From Flavobacterium branchiicola (GTDB lineage Bacteria > Bacteroidota > Bacteroidia > Flavobacteriales > Flavobacteriaceae), in contig NZ_JAGYWA010000002.1 in NCBI RefSeq assembly GCF_018383905.1, positions 555,369 to 619,368 of the forward strand: DNA of 64,000 nucleotides, given 5' to 3'. How positions within the stretch are numbered: the stretch's first letter is position 1; each line of letters opens with the position of its first letter. Positions 36,654 to 47,500 of this stretch are shown here, piece after piece. A program made the translations under genes and the position numbers. The notes beneath the pieces are model-generated. The model was not told the DNA's origin. It saw only the letters and a program-made list of their open reading frames with translations, and did not search any database.

Positions 36654-36661
36654 TAAATTTG
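36654..36661 (+). promoter_or_regulatory. Predicted -7 promoter box of the metNIQ leader
   Basis: TAAATTTG fits the Bacteroidota -7 consensus TAnnTTTG. The expected transcription start is at about 36668, one or two bases before the leader ORF ATG, so the leader would be translated from a nearly leaderless RNA. The -33 box is not clear. Confidence 0.45.
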
Positions 36662-36669
36662 CAACCGCA

Positions 36670-36765
36670 ATGAAGAAAAGTAACCAGAAATTGATGAATT
36701 ATTACAGCAGCAATATGATGTGTTGTGATACTATTATGAGATTCGTTGATCTGGCTTGTATATAA
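36670..36765 (+). CDS. Met/Cys-rich leader peptide of metNIQ (candidate)
   Basis: A 31-aa frame with ATG at 36670 and TAA at 36763-36765. Besides the start it contains Met at positions 9, 16, 17 and 23 and Cys at 18, 19 and 30; the NMMCC block is striking. An intrinsic terminator follows at 36784-36818, then the metN start at 36841. Leader peptides rich in the regulatory amino acid followed by a terminator are the classic form of transcription attenuation, and Met/Cys fits an operon that imports methionine. It is too short to be confirmed by sequence alone. Confidence 0.6.
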   Translation: MKKSNQKLMNYYSSNMMCCDTIMRFVDLACI

Positions 36766-36783
36766 AATGATATTATTTATTTC

Positions 36784-36818
36784 AAAAAGCCTTTCATGAA
36801 TGTTTGAGAGGCTTTTTT
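36784..36818 (+). terminator. Intrinsic terminator in front of metN (candidate attenuator)
   Basis: AAAAAGCCTTTCA pairs with TGAGAGGCTTTTT (one G-U pair), loop of about nine bases, then a T-run. It lies between the leader ORF and metN, so it would block the operon unless read-through or an alternative fold occurs. The leader-end sequence GGCTT (36753-36757) is complementary to AAGCC in the left arm and could compete. Confidence 0.75.
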
Positions 36819-36840
36819 GTTTTTAAACTTGATTAAGAAA

Positions 36841-37872
36841 ATGATTGAATTAAAAAATGTTACCAAAACTTTTCATCAGAAAGACAGGATTGTTGCTGCT
36901 TTATCTGATGTCTCGCTTAGAGTTCCTCCGGGGAAAATTTTTGGTGTTATCGGAACTTCGGGTGCTGGAAAAAGTACCTTAATTCGTTGTGTCAATTTGT
37001 TGGAAAGACCTACTTCGGGAGAAATTATTGTAGATGGTAAGGCATTAATGCAATTATCAAATGCAGAACTGGCAATTGAAAGAAGACAAATCGGAATGAT
37101 TTTTCAGCATTTTAATCTGCTTTCATCCCGAACCGTTTTTGATAATGTTGCTTTTCCGTTAGAATTAGCAGGAACTCCAAAAGCAGCAATCAAAACCAGA
37201 GTTTTAGAATTATTGCAATTGGTTGGTCTGGCAGAAAAAGCCAATGATTATCCGGCAAGTCTTTCGGGCGGACAAAAGCAAAGAGTGGCGATTGCAAGAA
37301 CTTTGGCCAATAATCCAAAAGTGCTATTATGTGATGAAGCTACAAGTGCACTGGATCCGGCAACTACACGATCTATTCTGAACTTATTGAAAGACATTAA
37401 CAAACGTCTTAATATCACTGTTTTATTGATTACGCATCAAATGGAAGTGGTAAAATCGATTTGTGATGAAGTGGCGGTAATCAGTCACGGAAAATTAATA
37501 GAGCAGGGAAGTGTGGGCGAAATCTTTGCCGATCCGAAACATGAATTGACTAAAGAGTTTATTTCTTCTTCTTTACATATCGATGTACCAACGGTTTATC
37601 AGGAAAGATTACAAAAGGAAGATAACGGAAATCTGAATCCGTTATTGAAACTGGAAATGACTGGGAAATCGGTAAACGAGCCTGTAATTTCAGAAGTTTC
37701 AAGACTTTTTGATACTGATTTCAAAATAGTAAGTGCTCAAATGGATCAGGCTGGGGAAGTTAATTTTGGTGTAATGCTGATTGAATTATCAGGTAAACGC
37801 GAAAATTATGCTGCGGCGATTCAATATTTTAATTCAAAACATATTAAAACAGAAATTATAGGTTATGTCTGA
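36841..37872 (+). CDS. metN: Methionine ABC transporter ATP-binding protein
   Basis: A 343-aa ATPase read from the ATG at 36841; the frame extends upstream to 36817 only as non-coding DNA. Walker [10 protein letters not shown], signature LSGGQ, Walker [14 protein letters not shown] and the H-loop LLITHQME are intact. The C-terminal extension (about residues 240-343) is the NIL-type regulatory domain that senses methionine in MetN proteins. It powers the import of methionine with MetI and MetQ. It overlaps metI by eight bases. Confidence 0.95.
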   Translation: MIELKNVTKTFHQKDRIVAALSDVSLRVPPGKIFGVIGTSGAGKSTLIRCVNLLERPTSGEIIVDGKALMQLSNAELAIERRQIGMIFQHFNLLSSRTVFDNVAFPLELAGTPKAAIKTRVLELLQLVGLAEKANDYPASLSGGQKQRVAIARTLANNPKVLLCDEATSALDPATTRSILNLLKDINKRLNITVLLITHQMEVVKSICDEVAVISHGKLIEQGSVGEIFADPKHELTKEFISSSLHIDVPTVYQERLQKEDNGNLNPLLKLEMTGKSVNEPVISEVSRLFDTDFKIVSAQMDQAGEVNFGVMLIELSGKRENYAAAIQYFNSKHIKTEIIGYV

Positions 37873-38518
37873 TTCTATTATAGATTTATTGTTAAAAGGA
37901 ACATGGGAAACCATCGTTATGACTTTTGTATCGGGCTTTTTTGGTTTTGTAATTGGTCTTCCAACAGGAATTTTACTTTTCCTTACCAGAAAAAATCAAA
38001 TATTAGAGCAACCGGTTTTAAACCGAACTTTATCGGTTTTGGTAAATGTTTTCCGTTCAATTCCATTCATCATCTTAATTGTCTGGATGATTCCGTTTAC
38101 ACGTGCTATTGTTGGAACTTCAATTGGAGTTAGTGCAGCTTTGGTTCCGTTAAGTATTGGTGCAGCACCGTTTATTGCCCGTTTGGTTGAAAATAGTCTT
38201 TTAGGTTTACCTTCTGGATTAATTGAAGCTGCAAGAGCTTTGGGTGCAACTCCTTTTCAAATTGTATACAAAGTATTGCTTCCGGAGGCTTTGCCATCCT
38301 TAATCAATGCAGCTTCAATTACGTTAATTACCCTTGTTGGATATTCTGCAATGGGTGGTGCAGTTGGTGCAGGCGGATTGGGTCAAGTAGGCTATCAGTA
38401 CGGATATATTGGTTATGATGCCGTGACAATGAATTCGGTTTTGGGTTTACTGGTTGTTTTGGTATTCCTGATTCAGTTTGCGGGAGATGCTTTGTCGAAG
38501 TATTTTGATCATAGGTAG
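37865..38518 (+). CDS. metI: Methionine ABC transporter permease
   Basis: A 217-aa integral membrane protein with about five membrane helices and the BPD_transp_1 domain. The EAA loop reads [26 protein letters not shown]. It pairs with MetN and with the MetQ lipoprotein for methionine uptake. It overlaps metN by eight bases and is followed by a GTCGAAA tandem repeat before metQ. Length and topology are normal. Confidence 0.95.
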   Translation: MSDSIIDLLLKGTWETIVMTFVSGFFGFVIGLPTGILLFLTRKNQILEQPVLNRTLSVLVNVFRSIPFIILIVWMIPFTRAIVGTSIGVSAALVPLSIGAAPFIARLVENSLLGLPSGLIEAARALGATPFQIVYKVLLPEALPSLINAASITLITLVGYSAMGGAVGAGGLGQVGYQYGYIGYDAVTMNSVLGLLVVLVFLIQFAGDALSKYFDHR

Positions 38519-38522
38519 TTTA

Positions 38523-38606
38523 GTCGAAAGTCGAAAGTCGAAAGTCGAAAGATGAAAGTTGAAAGTTGAAAGATGAAAGATGAAAGATGAAAGATGAAAG
38601 ATGAAA
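38523..38606 (+). repeat. GTCGAAA/ATGAAAG tandem repeat between metI and metQ
   Basis: A run of 7-base units, first GTCGAAA then GATGAAA/GTTGAAA, ending near 38606. It lies inside the metNIQ operon, between metI and metQ. It is complementary to the ACTTTCGACTTT run at 21464-21506. Confidence 0.7.
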
Positions 38607-38640
38607 GTGAAATTTTAAAAAATTAAATAAAAGTATAGAT

Positions 38641-39453
38641 ATGAAACGAAATGTTTTGAAAGTGACGGGAATTATAGCTTTATCGCTTATTGTCGTTAGT
38701 TGTGGGAAGAGTAAAACTAATGATCCGCACCATATAAAAGTGGGAGTTGCGGCCGGACCGGAATTAAAAGTGGCTGAGGCAGCGAAGAAAGTGGCAAAAG
38801 AAAAATTTGGATTGGAAGTGGAATTGGTTTCTTTCAATGATTATGTAATTCCAAACGAAGCTTTAAGTCAGGGGGATATTGATGCTAATGCTTTTCAGCA
38901 TAAACCTTACATGGATGAGCAGTCTAAACAACGTGGTTATAAATTAGCAATTATTGGTAAAACGTTTGTTTATCCGATCGCGGGTTATTCTAAAAAGATC
39001 AAAAGCCTTGCTGAACTGAAAAACGAAAGCACGATTATTATTCCGAATGATCCAACAAACGGTGGACGCTCGCTATTGCTTTTGGAGAAAAACGGTTTAT
39101 TGAAATTAAAAGCCGGAGTTGGTTTATTGCCTAAAGTAACTGATATTGTAAGTAATCCTAAAAATCTAAAAATATTAGAATTAGAAGCGCCTCAATTGCC
39201 TCGTGCGCTTGATGATGCTAATGTTTCAATTGCGATTATCAATAATACATTTGCTTCTCAGGCTGGATTGGTTCCGTCGCGTGATGCTTTGTTTGTAGAG
39301 GATAAAGAATCTCCTTATGTAAATTTGGTGGTAAGCCGCGAAGACAATAAAAATGAAGAGAAAGTAAAACAGTTTTTACAAGCTTTTCAATCTCCTGAAG
39401 TGGAGCAGGCTGCAGAACGTGAGTTTAAAGGCGGTGCTGTAAAAGGCTGGTAA
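38641..39453 (+). CDS. metQ: Methionine-binding lipoprotein
   Basis: A 270-aa lipoprotein with lipobox VVSC (Cys21). It is the NlpA/MetQ solute-binding protein: HHIKVGVAAGPE, NDYVIPNEALSQGDIDANAFQHKPYMDEQ, and PNDPTNGGRSLLLLEKNGLL are characteristic. It brings methionine to MetN-MetI. A terminator hairpin follows (39517-39558). The spacing from metI is 122 bases and includes the tandem repeat. Confidence 0.95.
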   Translation: MKRNVLKVTGIIALSLIVVSCGKSKTNDPHHIKVGVAAGPELKVAEAAKKVAKEKFGLEVELVSFNDYVIPNEALSQGDIDANAFQHKPYMDEQSKQRGYKLAIIGKTFVYPIAGYSKKIKSLAELKNESTIIIPNDPTNGGRSLLLLEKNGLLKLKAGVGLLPKVTDIVSNPKNLKILELEAPQLPRALDDANVSIAIINNTFASQAGLVPSRDALFVEDKESPYVNLVVSREDNKNEEKVKQFLQAFQSPEVEQAAEREFKGGAVKGW

Positions 39454-39516
39454 TTCTTTAGATTTAATTTTTTGAGTTGCCTTTAGTTTTAATTAGAGGG
39501 AAAATAAAATAAATGT

Positions 39517-39558
39517 AAAAAGGCTTTAGCTGAAAGTGAATTTTGGCTAAAGCCTTTT
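39517..39558 (+). terminator. Intrinsic terminator after metQ
   Basis: AAAAGGCTTTAGC paired with GCTAAAGCCTTTT around a loop of about 15 bases. It closes the metNIQ operon and may also serve the convergent GH130 gene. Confidence 0.85.
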
Positions 39559-39632
39559 ATGCTATAATAACTGAGACCTCCAGTTAAAACTGGAGGCAAT
39601 TGAATATTTTGTTCTTTAATTCTTAGGGAATG

Positions 39633-41099
39633 TTATTTACTCTTTTTAAGTGCTTCCAGAAGTTCGGTCATATCTACTACAGCATAAGTAGAGGAATAAT
39701 CAGAAACAGCATAAGGCAATACAAGACTATTGTTATGAATTATGGCTCCACAGGAATAAACAACATTTGGAACATAACCTTCTCTTTCATCTTCTAATGG
39801 GGAAAGCAAAGGTTCCTCAAGTCTTCCGATTTCTTTGGAAGGATCATCGAGGTCAAATAATGAGGCTCCGATGCAATAACGTCTCATTGTGCCGACGCCA
39901 TGTGTAATTACGAGCCAGCCTTCTTCTGTCCAGAGTGGCGATCCGCAGTTTCCTAGTTGTGTAAATTCCCATGGATATTTTGGTTCCTGTAAAAGAATAG
40001 GGGTATTCCATTGTGTTACGCGATCGGAATACATGATGTAATTGTTTACACCGTCGATTCGCGATAACATGGCGTATTTACCTTTTATTTTTCTTGGAAA
40101 TAGTGCCAGATTTTTATTTTGTGCGCCCGCACCATGCAAAGGCATTACTCTAAAGGTATAAAAATCTTCGGTTGAAATAAGTTTTGGTAATATGGCGTGA
40201 CCGTTATAGGCGGTATAAGTTGCCATTACGCGGGTAGAATCATCGTCATCGGTAAAACGAACGAAACGGGCATCTTCTATACCACGACTTTCAGAATCGG
40301 AGATTGGAAATATAACACGTTCGGTAATATCAGAATCATGGTTGAACTGTAAATCATAAAAAGAGTTGGCGAGCCAGATTATCTCTTCGAGTGCGGTTCT
40401 TCTTTCCTGACGCATTGATGGATCGCTGAGTGCTGTATTTACAATGTTTTTTAAGACAACAAACTCAAACTCATCAGGCAGATCCTGCATAATCTGATCA
40501 ATGTATTTGTCTGTTGTATGCATTTCGTACAATTTGGTCAAAAAACGGTCTTTATTAAATAAGGTTTTATGTTCAATTTCGGCCTTATCGATCTGATTTC
40601 CATTTTTCATTATTTGCAAATCGTTGTTCTTGTCGAGTATTCCTCTTCTAAAAACGATGGATGAAATATGACCTTCACCTGTGGCGCGAAAAGAAATAAT
40701 GACTCTTTTTTCTCCCGCTCCAAGCCCCGATTGATCGAAATCTTCTACTATTGAAGGATTAAAAATTGCGGCAGATTCAATGGCGTATTCCATTGTACAA
40801 TAAGATCCTATAAGTAATTTTCGATTTAGAGACATCGCATCATAATCAATTTGCATGGCCACTATTAATGGTTTTATTTTTTCGCAGTGCTTTAAAAATA
40901 CAGAGGATATATTACGATGACGTCTGGCAAATTCACGAAGTGTTTGTTCTAATGTTACTAGTACCTGCTTTTCATCCAATATCATAATACGACCTACCAT
41001 TTGTTGTGTCCGTTCATCACCATTCATAAAATAGCGGGCAACAACTCTTCTTGAATCTGGGGTGAATTTTATGTTTTTTCGGGTTACGGATACTCGCAT
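39633..41099 (-). CDS. GH130 family glycoside phosphorylase/hydrolase
   Basis: A 488-aa protein with the five-bladed propeller of GH130. Key pieces are SESRGIEDARFVRF (Asp276, likely proton donor), TYTAYNGHAILPKL, RIDGVNNYIMYSD, and LGNCGSPLWTEEGWLVITHGVGTMRRYCIGASLFD. An N-terminal part of about 230 residues extends the propeller domain and includes CTMEYAIESAAIFNPSIV. GH130 enzymes split beta-mannosides, often with phosphate; this long form cannot be assigned to a substrate. No signal peptide, so cytoplasmic. It is monocistronic; no SusC/SusD genes are nearby. Confidence 0.85.
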   Translation of the reverse strand: MRVSVTRKNIKFTPDSRRVVARYFMNGDERTQQMVGRIMILDEKQVLVTLEQTLREFARRHRNISSVFLKHCEKIKPLIVAMQIDYDAMSLNRKLLIGSYCTMEYAIESAAIFNPSIVEDFDQSGLGAGEKRVIISFRATGEGHISSIVFRRGILDKNNDLQIMKNGNQIDKAEIEHKTLFNKDRFLTKLYEMHTTDKYIDQIMQDLPDEFEFVVLKNIVNTALSDPSMRQERRTALEEIIWLANSFYDLQFNHDSDITERVIFPISDSESRGIEDARFVRFTDDDDSTRVMATYTAYNGHAILPKLISTEDFYTFRVMPLHGAGAQNKNLALFPRKIKGKYAMLSRIDGVNNYIMYSDRVTQWNTPILLQEPKYPWEFTQLGNCGSPLWTEEGWLVITHGVGTMRRYCIGASLFDLDDPSKEIGRLEEPLLSPLEDEREGYVPNVVYSCGAIIHNNSLVLPYAVSDYSSTYAVVDMTELLEALKKSK

Positions 41100-41660
41100 A
41101 GTTTTAATTTTTAATTACAATAAAAGAAGTGTATTTAGTAAAATTACTTCAGTGAAGTGGTATTGAATTCTTTTACAGAAATGTATAAGTATGTCTATTT
41201 TAAACAGGAAAAAATGCTAATTATTATTTATACAACAAGTTAGTGAAAAAAAAGATTATTTTCATTAAAAAGTTTGAAGGCAAAAAAACTCCATCAAGTA
41301 TGATGGCGTAAAGTTTAAATATTTTTAGATGCACATAGTTAAAAGCTATTTCTCAGGTAAAATAAAAGTCTGGTATTGATTTTAACGCAGAGAATGCCAG
41401 GATTTTACGCAAAGTGCGCGAAGTTTCTTTAAGAGTCATTAAAATGATAAAGTTCGCAAAGCTTTGTCTTCACAAAGCTTTGCGAACTTATAATAGATTG
41501 TGATTAGCCTCAGAATAAAAATGCCTTAGCGAACTTTGCGTTTCCCGAGGCTTCGGGATTATGCATTTTTATCAAAACAGGGAAACGATTGTTTTTTACT
41601 TGTTGAAAACATTATAGTTTCACCCAACGTGTTTCTGTAAAAAGTAATTTGAAATAAAAT
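41100..41660. other. Intergenic interval with a second MITE-like element
   Basis: No gene. AT-rich DNA near 41.1-41.35 kb is followed by a repeat element of about 250 bases that ends in TTTCACCCAACG near 41619-41630. Confidence 0.5.
41383..41638. mobile_element. MITE-like element, second type, copy A
   Basis: About 250 bases with a central hairpin (GTTCGCAAAGCTTTG and its complement CAAAGCTTTGCGAAC, 41451-41486) and outer units such as ACGCAAAGTGCGCGAAG. The right end (TTTCACCCAACG) resembles the terminal repeat of the 206-bp MITE; the left end is not clear and may have decayed. A related copy in opposite orientation is at 58265-58460. Confidence 0.55.
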
Positions 41661-43592
41661 CTATTGCATCTTGGTAATAATAAATTCGCTTCGTCTGTTC
41701 ATTTGATGTTGTGCTTCAGTACAAGGTACGCCGTTTGAGCAGTTGTTGAGCAGTTGGGTTTCGCCATAACCTATTGCACTTTCAATTCGTTCCGGAGCAA
41801 TTCCCTGCGAAATAATATAGTCTCTGGTTGCTTTGGCTCTGCGATCGGATAATTCGAGATTGTACTGATCATTTGCTCTTGAATCGGTGTGGGACTCAAT
41901 TTTAATCGTGATAGTTTTGTATTGGGTCATTAATAAAACGATTTTATTTAACTCAATTGCTGCATCATAGCGAATATCGGATTTGTTGAGGTCAAATAAT
42001 ATAATTCCGATTTTGATTTTTAAAAGGCCGTCTTTACGCTCAATAAGGGCAGGGTCAAGCCCGATGGGAACTTGGGTTATTCCGGAAAAAGAGGCGGTTG
42101 CTACTGGTTTAGAAACGGTGTTGAAGTTATCTTTTACAGCTTCGATGGTATATGAAGTATTGCAGCTGATAGGTTCGGTAAATTCAAATTTTCCATCAAT
42201 TTTAGAAACGGTTTCCTCTATTTTTTGATTTGAATTGTTTTTAAGTGTTACAATAGCTCCGGGAATTTTGCTGTTTGAAACGGCATCAAAAACATAACCT
42301 TCAATTGACTGAACACAGGTTCTTTCGAAAGAATAAATATCATCGTCGCCTTTTCCGGTTTTTCTGTTGGAACACACAAATCCTTTATTGGTTTCTTCGT
42401 TTACGATATAGCCAAAATCATCTCTATTGCTGTTTAATGGTGCGCCAAGATTAGAAGGAACATCAAATACACCATCTGTTAATCGGCTTTCAAAAACATC
42501 AAGTCCGCCAAGACCCAGAAATCCGTCAGAAGAAAAATATAAAGCCTGATCGGTGATGAACGGAAACATTTCACGCCCACTTGTATTTACTTTTTCGCCC
42601 AAATTTTTAGGAGTTGAATATTGATCTTCGCCCAAAATATCGACCACAAAAATATCTGTTGAGCCAATTGTTCCCGGCATATCAGAAACAAAGTATAACT
42701 TTTTCCCGTCTTTGCTTATTGAAGGCTGACCGACAGAATAATTATCGCTGTTGAAAGGAAGTTCTTTTACATTACCCCATTTTACAGTTCCGTTACTGTT
42801 TTCTGTTGCTTTGGCTGTATAGAGTTTTAAATTATTAACGCCTTTGGTGTCTCTTTTTAGTTTTCCGTTATAATTGTTTCGGGTAAAATAAATCGTTTTT
42901 TCATCTGGAGAAAATGCCACACAGGCTTCATGATATTGTGTGGTGATTTCTTTGGCAAAACGTTCCTTAAAAGTAACATTGGTTTGTGTTGGACTTATTT
43001 GTCCGAGTTGTAAATTTAAATACGGCTGATCGTTCCAGCCATATTTTGCTGTTTTTACATAAGAGGAATCAGAAGTGGTAGAGTAGACCAGATTGCCTTT
43101 GTAAAACATAGGTCCAAAATCGGAATAAGCGGAGTTGATTTCCAGATTTTCCAGTAAAAATTGTGGTTTGATTCTTTCGATATCTTCCAGTGTTACATTT
43201 TTTAAAGAAAAATTCTGAGCACGGGAATCGGTCGATTTTTTTTTCTCTGAAAAGTTAACCATCCATTTTTTTGCCAGTTCATAGTTTTCAATTCCTTGTA
43301 AGGACTGTGCATATCGGAAATAATATTCGGAGGAAACCTGATCAGGATATTCTGCAACTAGTTTTCCGTACCATTTGCTGGCATTTCGCATTTGTGTATT
43401 AAAGTAGTAAGCATCGCCAATACGTTGCAAAAGTTCCTTGGAGGTCTCACCATTTTTTATCGACATCTCGTAGGATTTTGCCGCATCGATGTAGTACATT
43501 TTATCAAACAAGGCATCTGCAGCTTTGTTTTTTGTCTGAGAATATACCAGTTGTATAGTCAGCAGTATGAGTATAGTAATTCTTCTTTTCAT
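41661..43592 (-). CDS. OmpA-family protein with PD40 and carboxypeptidase-regulatory-like domains (type IX-associated)
   Basis: A 643-aa exported protein (signal ending VYSQT). Tetratricopeptide-like repeats (about 20-130), WD40-like PD40 repeats (about 150-410; e.g. ACVAFSPDEKTIYFTRN and QPSISKDGKKLYFVSDMPG), a carboxypeptidase-regulatory-like domain (about 425-510), and a C-terminal OmpA peptidoglycan-binding domain (IESHTDSRANDQYNLELSDRRA). This is the architecture that accompanies PorP/SprF proteins in type IX secretion and gliding systems. It follows the PorP/SprF gene by ten bases, and probably anchors the surface apparatus to the cell wall. Confidence 0.9.
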   Translation of the reverse strand: MKRRITILILLTIQLVYSQTKNKAADALFDKMYYIDAAKSYEMSIKNGETSKELLQRIGDAYYFNTQMRNASKWYGKLVAEYPDQVSSEYYFRYAQSLQGIENYELAKKWMVNFSEKKKSTDSRAQNFSLKNVTLEDIERIKPQFLLENLEINSAYSDFGPMFYKGNLVYSTTSDSSYVKTAKYGWNDQPYLNLQLGQISPTQTNVTFKERFAKEITTQYHEACVAFSPDEKTIYFTRNNYNGKLKRDTKGVNNLKLYTAKATENSNGTVKWGNVKELPFNSDNYSVGQPSISKDGKKLYFVSDMPGTIGSTDIFVVDILGEDQYSTPKNLGEKVNTSGREMFPFITDQALYFSSDGFLGLGGLDVFESRLTDGVFDVPSNLGAPLNSNRDDFGYIVNEETNKGFVCSNRKTGKGDDDIYSFERTCVQSIEGYVFDAVSNSKIPGAIVTLKNNSNQKIEETVSKIDGKFEFTEPISCNTSYTIEAVKDNFNTVSKPVATASFSGITQVPIGLDPALIERKDGLLKIKIGIILFDLNKSDIRYDAAIELNKIVLLMTQYKTITIKIESHTDSRANDQYNLELSDRRAKATRDYIISQGIAPERIESAIGYGETQLLNNCSNGVPCTEAQHQMNRRSEFIITKMQ

Positions 43593-43602
43593 AAATACAG
43601 TA

Positions 43603-44532
43603 TTAAAAGAATCTTGGTGATTTTAGGCCTTTTTTGCGTGATACTAATTCAAAACGAAGTACAATTTCGTGTGTACCACTGTTATAATTCTGTAATTCTG
43701 TTGTGGTGTAATCATACGCATAACCGACCATAAATTGGGGTGAAATTTGTAAAGATGCCAATCCGCTTACAGAATCTGAAGTACGATAGGATGCTCCAAG
43801 AGTAAAACAATTGTTGAACATGAAATTGGCTGAAAAATCGGCAATTAAAGGCGCTCCTGCTACATATTTAAGCATAACAGCCGGTTTGAATTTAGTATGA
43901 GCTGATAGATCAAATACAATTCCTCCAATAAGATAGAGATGCATACGTTCGTTAACCAGATCATCGGCAATATCATCATAATTGTAACGCTCTCTGGTCA
44001 TGAAATTCGGGATCGATAATCCGATATAATCTCTTTCGCCATGCCAGTATAAACCTGCTCCCACAACAGGAAGAAATTTATTGGTGATGTTTTCACGAAA
44101 TTGTACATCCGGATCTCTGTGGCTTCCTTTTGTCCAGTCGATATTGATGACTCTTCCTCCACCTTTTACTCCAAAAGAAAGTTTATGCGTTTCTCCGGAT
44201 GGAATGGTATAGGAGAAGTTGGCATCGATATATTGTTCCTCAGATGGACCTATTTCTTCGCTGACTACAGATAAACCAAGTCCCACGTTTTTTCCTACTG
44301 GGGTATCCAGTGTAAACGATTGTGTTTTTGGAGCTCCATCGAGGCCAACCCACTGTGTTCTGTACAGTCCGGTAATTGTTAAATGTCCTAACGAGCCGGC
44401 ATAAGCAGAGTTTACAGTCATTGTATTATACATATACTGCGTGTACTGAGGTTCTTGCTGTGCGAATGCTCCGCATACAGAAAGTATGGCGATTGTTGCG
44501 AAAATCTTTTTTATATTTTTAATCATAGCCAA
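43603..44532 (-). CDS. PorP/SprF family type IX secretion membrane protein
   Basis: A 309-aa outer-membrane beta-barrel protein with signal peptide (AFAQQEPQYTQYMYN). The start of the mature protein and the regions NSAYAGSLGHLTITGLYRTQWVGLDGAPKTQ and RERYNYDDIADDLVNERMHLYLIGG fit PorP/SprF. In Flavobacterium johnsoniae SprF is needed to export its SprB adhesin. It sits between the giant adhesin gene (24 bases upstream) and the OmpA-like gene (10 bases downstream), so it is likely the dedicated export/attachment partner of the adhesin. Length and pattern are normal. Confidence 0.9.
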   Translation of the reverse strand: MAMIKNIKKIFATIAILSVCGAFAQQEPQYTQYMYNTMTVNSAYAGSLGHLTITGLYRTQWVGLDGAPKTQSFTLDTPVGKNVGLGLSVVSEEIGPSEEQYIDANFSYTIPSGETHKLSFGVKGGGRVINIDWTKGSHRDPDVQFRENITNKFLPVVGAGLYWHGERDYIGLSIPNFMTRERYNYDDIADDLVNERMHLYLIGGIVFDLSAHTKFKPAVMLKYVAGAPLIADFSANFMFNNCFTLGASYRTSDSVSGLASLQISPQFMVGYAYDYTTTELQNYNSGTHEIVLRFELVSRKKGLKSPRFF

Positions 44533-44556
44533 TTCTTTTTTGGTTATTCCTTTTTT

Positions 44557-47500
44557 TTATTTTAAGTAAACCCATCCAGAGGTTTTTTTAGAACCATCGC
44601 CGAGATCAAGAATATAGTAGTATGTACCCTCAGGGAGTGTTTTTGCAGATCCTTCTGCTTTACCGTCCCAGGTGTTGTCATAGCCTTTTTTATAATACAC
44701 TATATTACCCCAACGGTTAAATATTTGCAGTTGGTTGTCAGGGTATTGTGTAATACAGTCGATGTAGAAAGTATCATTTTGACCATCATCGTTTGGAGAA
44801 AACTCATTATAGATTTTCAAACAATTTGGTTTGACTGTCGCGCTGTCCTGATTGTTTGATGCATTGGTGTCTATCTGATCCAGTTTTACAAGATGTGCCG
44901 TATTGAGATAATCATTAAAATCAACTACTTTGGTGTTAAGGACTAAGGTTTGAACACTTTTTCCGTTGATGTTTGGAATGGTCCAAAGTCCCGTTTTTCC
45001 GTTGTAAACTCCCGATGTAACGGTATAAGTAGTTAATGTATATCCTTTTGGCAATAGATCTTGTACTTCTACATTTGTAGCAGTGAGGCTTCCGAGATTT
45101 TCTGCTGTTATGGTAAAGATTACTTCGGCACCCATTGGAACATCGGTCTGATCTACTTCTTTGTTTATGGCAATATCAGTCGATGGAATGTTTATGAATT
45201 CTGAATCTTCATCATCTTCACTCTGATCTCCGTTATCGTTATTTGGTGTACTGTCAGGATCAAACTGATTGCTTGCAGTAACCTGAGCAATATTTAAATA
45301 ATCGTAGCTATCCAATCCATGCGGATCAACAACAGTTGCCTGATACGTTAAGGTAATTCCGCCTACGGGTACGTTGAGATTAACCCATCTTATCGTATTG
45401 CTGCTAAAAATTCCTCCATTATCGATGTTAGATATATTTTTATATCCAAGCGGGATCAAATCTTCAATGGCCACGCCGGTTGCCGCGCCCGGACCTTCAT
45501 TTCCAATTTGAAGCGTAAAGGTGACTACTTCACCAACGTTTGCATTTTTGTTGCTCACTGTTTTTTCCAGACTTAAATCGGCAATATTTACGTTAATCTG
45601 AATGCTGTCGTAATCATCTTCTGTCGTAACACCATTATCCGGAGTACTGTCAGGATCGGGAAGGTTACTGGCAGTTATTTCGGTGACATTCAAATATTCG
45701 TTAGCCACACCAGAAGGCGGATTAACTCGGGTATAGATTTGTAATGTTTGTGTGTTTCCGCTGTTAACGATTCCGGTGGCCCATATTCCTGTCACATTGT
45801 TGTATACACCGCTGGTTGCCGTATAGGTGAGATAGGTAAATCCGGCAGGAAGTAAATCTTTTACTCTTACACCACTGGCATTTCCGGGACCATCATTGGT
45901 AACGGTTATTTCGAAGACAACATTGCTGCCTACATCATTAGTGGTATTTCCGGTGATAATTTCTTTTTTAAGAGACAAATCGGCCTGAACAATAACTGGA
46001 GTAACAGCGATACTATCATAATCATCTTCGGTTGTAATTCCGTTTCCGGGCGTACTATCCGGATCGTCCTGATCAGATTGCATTACTTCAGCAATATTTA
46101 AGTATTCATCCGGTGCTCCGGTTGGTCCTTTTACAAATGCATTTATCAGCATGGTATCACTTGTGCCGGCTAGTATAATTCCGGGAACCCATTCGCCTGT
46201 AATACTATTATAACTTCCGGATGAAGCATTATAGAAAACAAAGTCATAACCGGAAGGTAAAATGTCTTTAACCACAACACCCGTAGCATTATCTGGACCT
46301 GAATTGGTTACTGTAACTGAAAATGTTATCAGCGAGCCTACATCTGGAGTTAAATTGTTATTAACTACCTTTTTATCAATCGAAAGATCAGCTATTGCAG
46401 ATACTGGAGTTAAGAAAATAGATCCCATATCGTCTTCACCAACCACACCATTATTTGGGGTGGAATCGGGGTCAAATTCATTTGATTTGTATACTTCAGC
46501 AATATTTCTATAATCTCCGAAATTATTAACCAATGCAGATACTAATAAAGATTCTGAGGCTCCGCTTGGTATAGTTCCTATGGTCCAAATTCCTGTTGCA
46601 GCAATATAAGTACCTGTTGTCGAACTGTAAACTACATAATTAAAGCCGCTTGGAAGCAAATCTATAACTTCTACACCGGTTGCTGCTTGTGGTCCATCGT
46701 TTTTGACTTCTATTTTAAAAGTGACTGTAGCCCCAAAAACAGGGCTTACACTGCTGTTTACTAATGCTTTAGTTAGAGATAAATCGGCTACAGGTGCTGT
46801 TGGGGTAGTGGTTACAGCAGCATAATCATTTTCTGTTGTTACACCGTTATTTGGCGTTGAATTTGGATCGGTGAGATCACTTGCAGTAACCTCTGTCGTA
46901 TTGTTATAGTTTCCGGTCGCATTGACAATACCAATTAACTGAAGGGTTTGAGAATCACCATTTAGTAAAGATCCAATCGTCCATTTTCCGGTTGTACTAT
47001 TATAAGTTCCTTTTGTGGCCGTAAAATTAGAATAGGTATATCCTGACGGAAGCAAATCTGTAACTTCGACTCCTGTTGTATTTTGAGGTCCATTATTGGT
47101 AATGATTATTTCGAAAGTTACCGGAGTACCAATTAACGGAGTTGCATTATTTACTGTTTTGGTTAATGACAAGTCAGCAGCAAGTTCGCGAGGTACCGGT
47201 GTAATTGCGGCATAATCATTTTCTGTAATGACTCCGTTTCCAGGTGTTGAGTTTGGATCAGGAAGCGCACTTGCAGTTACTTCGGCCGTATTTTGATAAA
47301 TTCCTGTTGGGTTTACGATTACCGATAGCTGTAAAACCTGAGAATCGCCATTAAGCAATGAACCCACATTCCATTTGCCTGTAGCACTGTTATAAGTTCC
47401 TTTAGTTGTACTATAACTACTAAAAGTGTACCCTGAAGGTAGTAAATCTGTTACCTCAACTCCGGTTGTATTTTGTGGACCATTATTAGTAACCACAATT

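Noticed and set aside
36654..36845. SAM riboswitch in front of metNIQ
   Set aside because: I could not draw a SAM-I or SAM-II fold from the sequence, while a short ORF with Met and Cys codons and a plain terminator is present. The riboswitch is not excluded by a model search.
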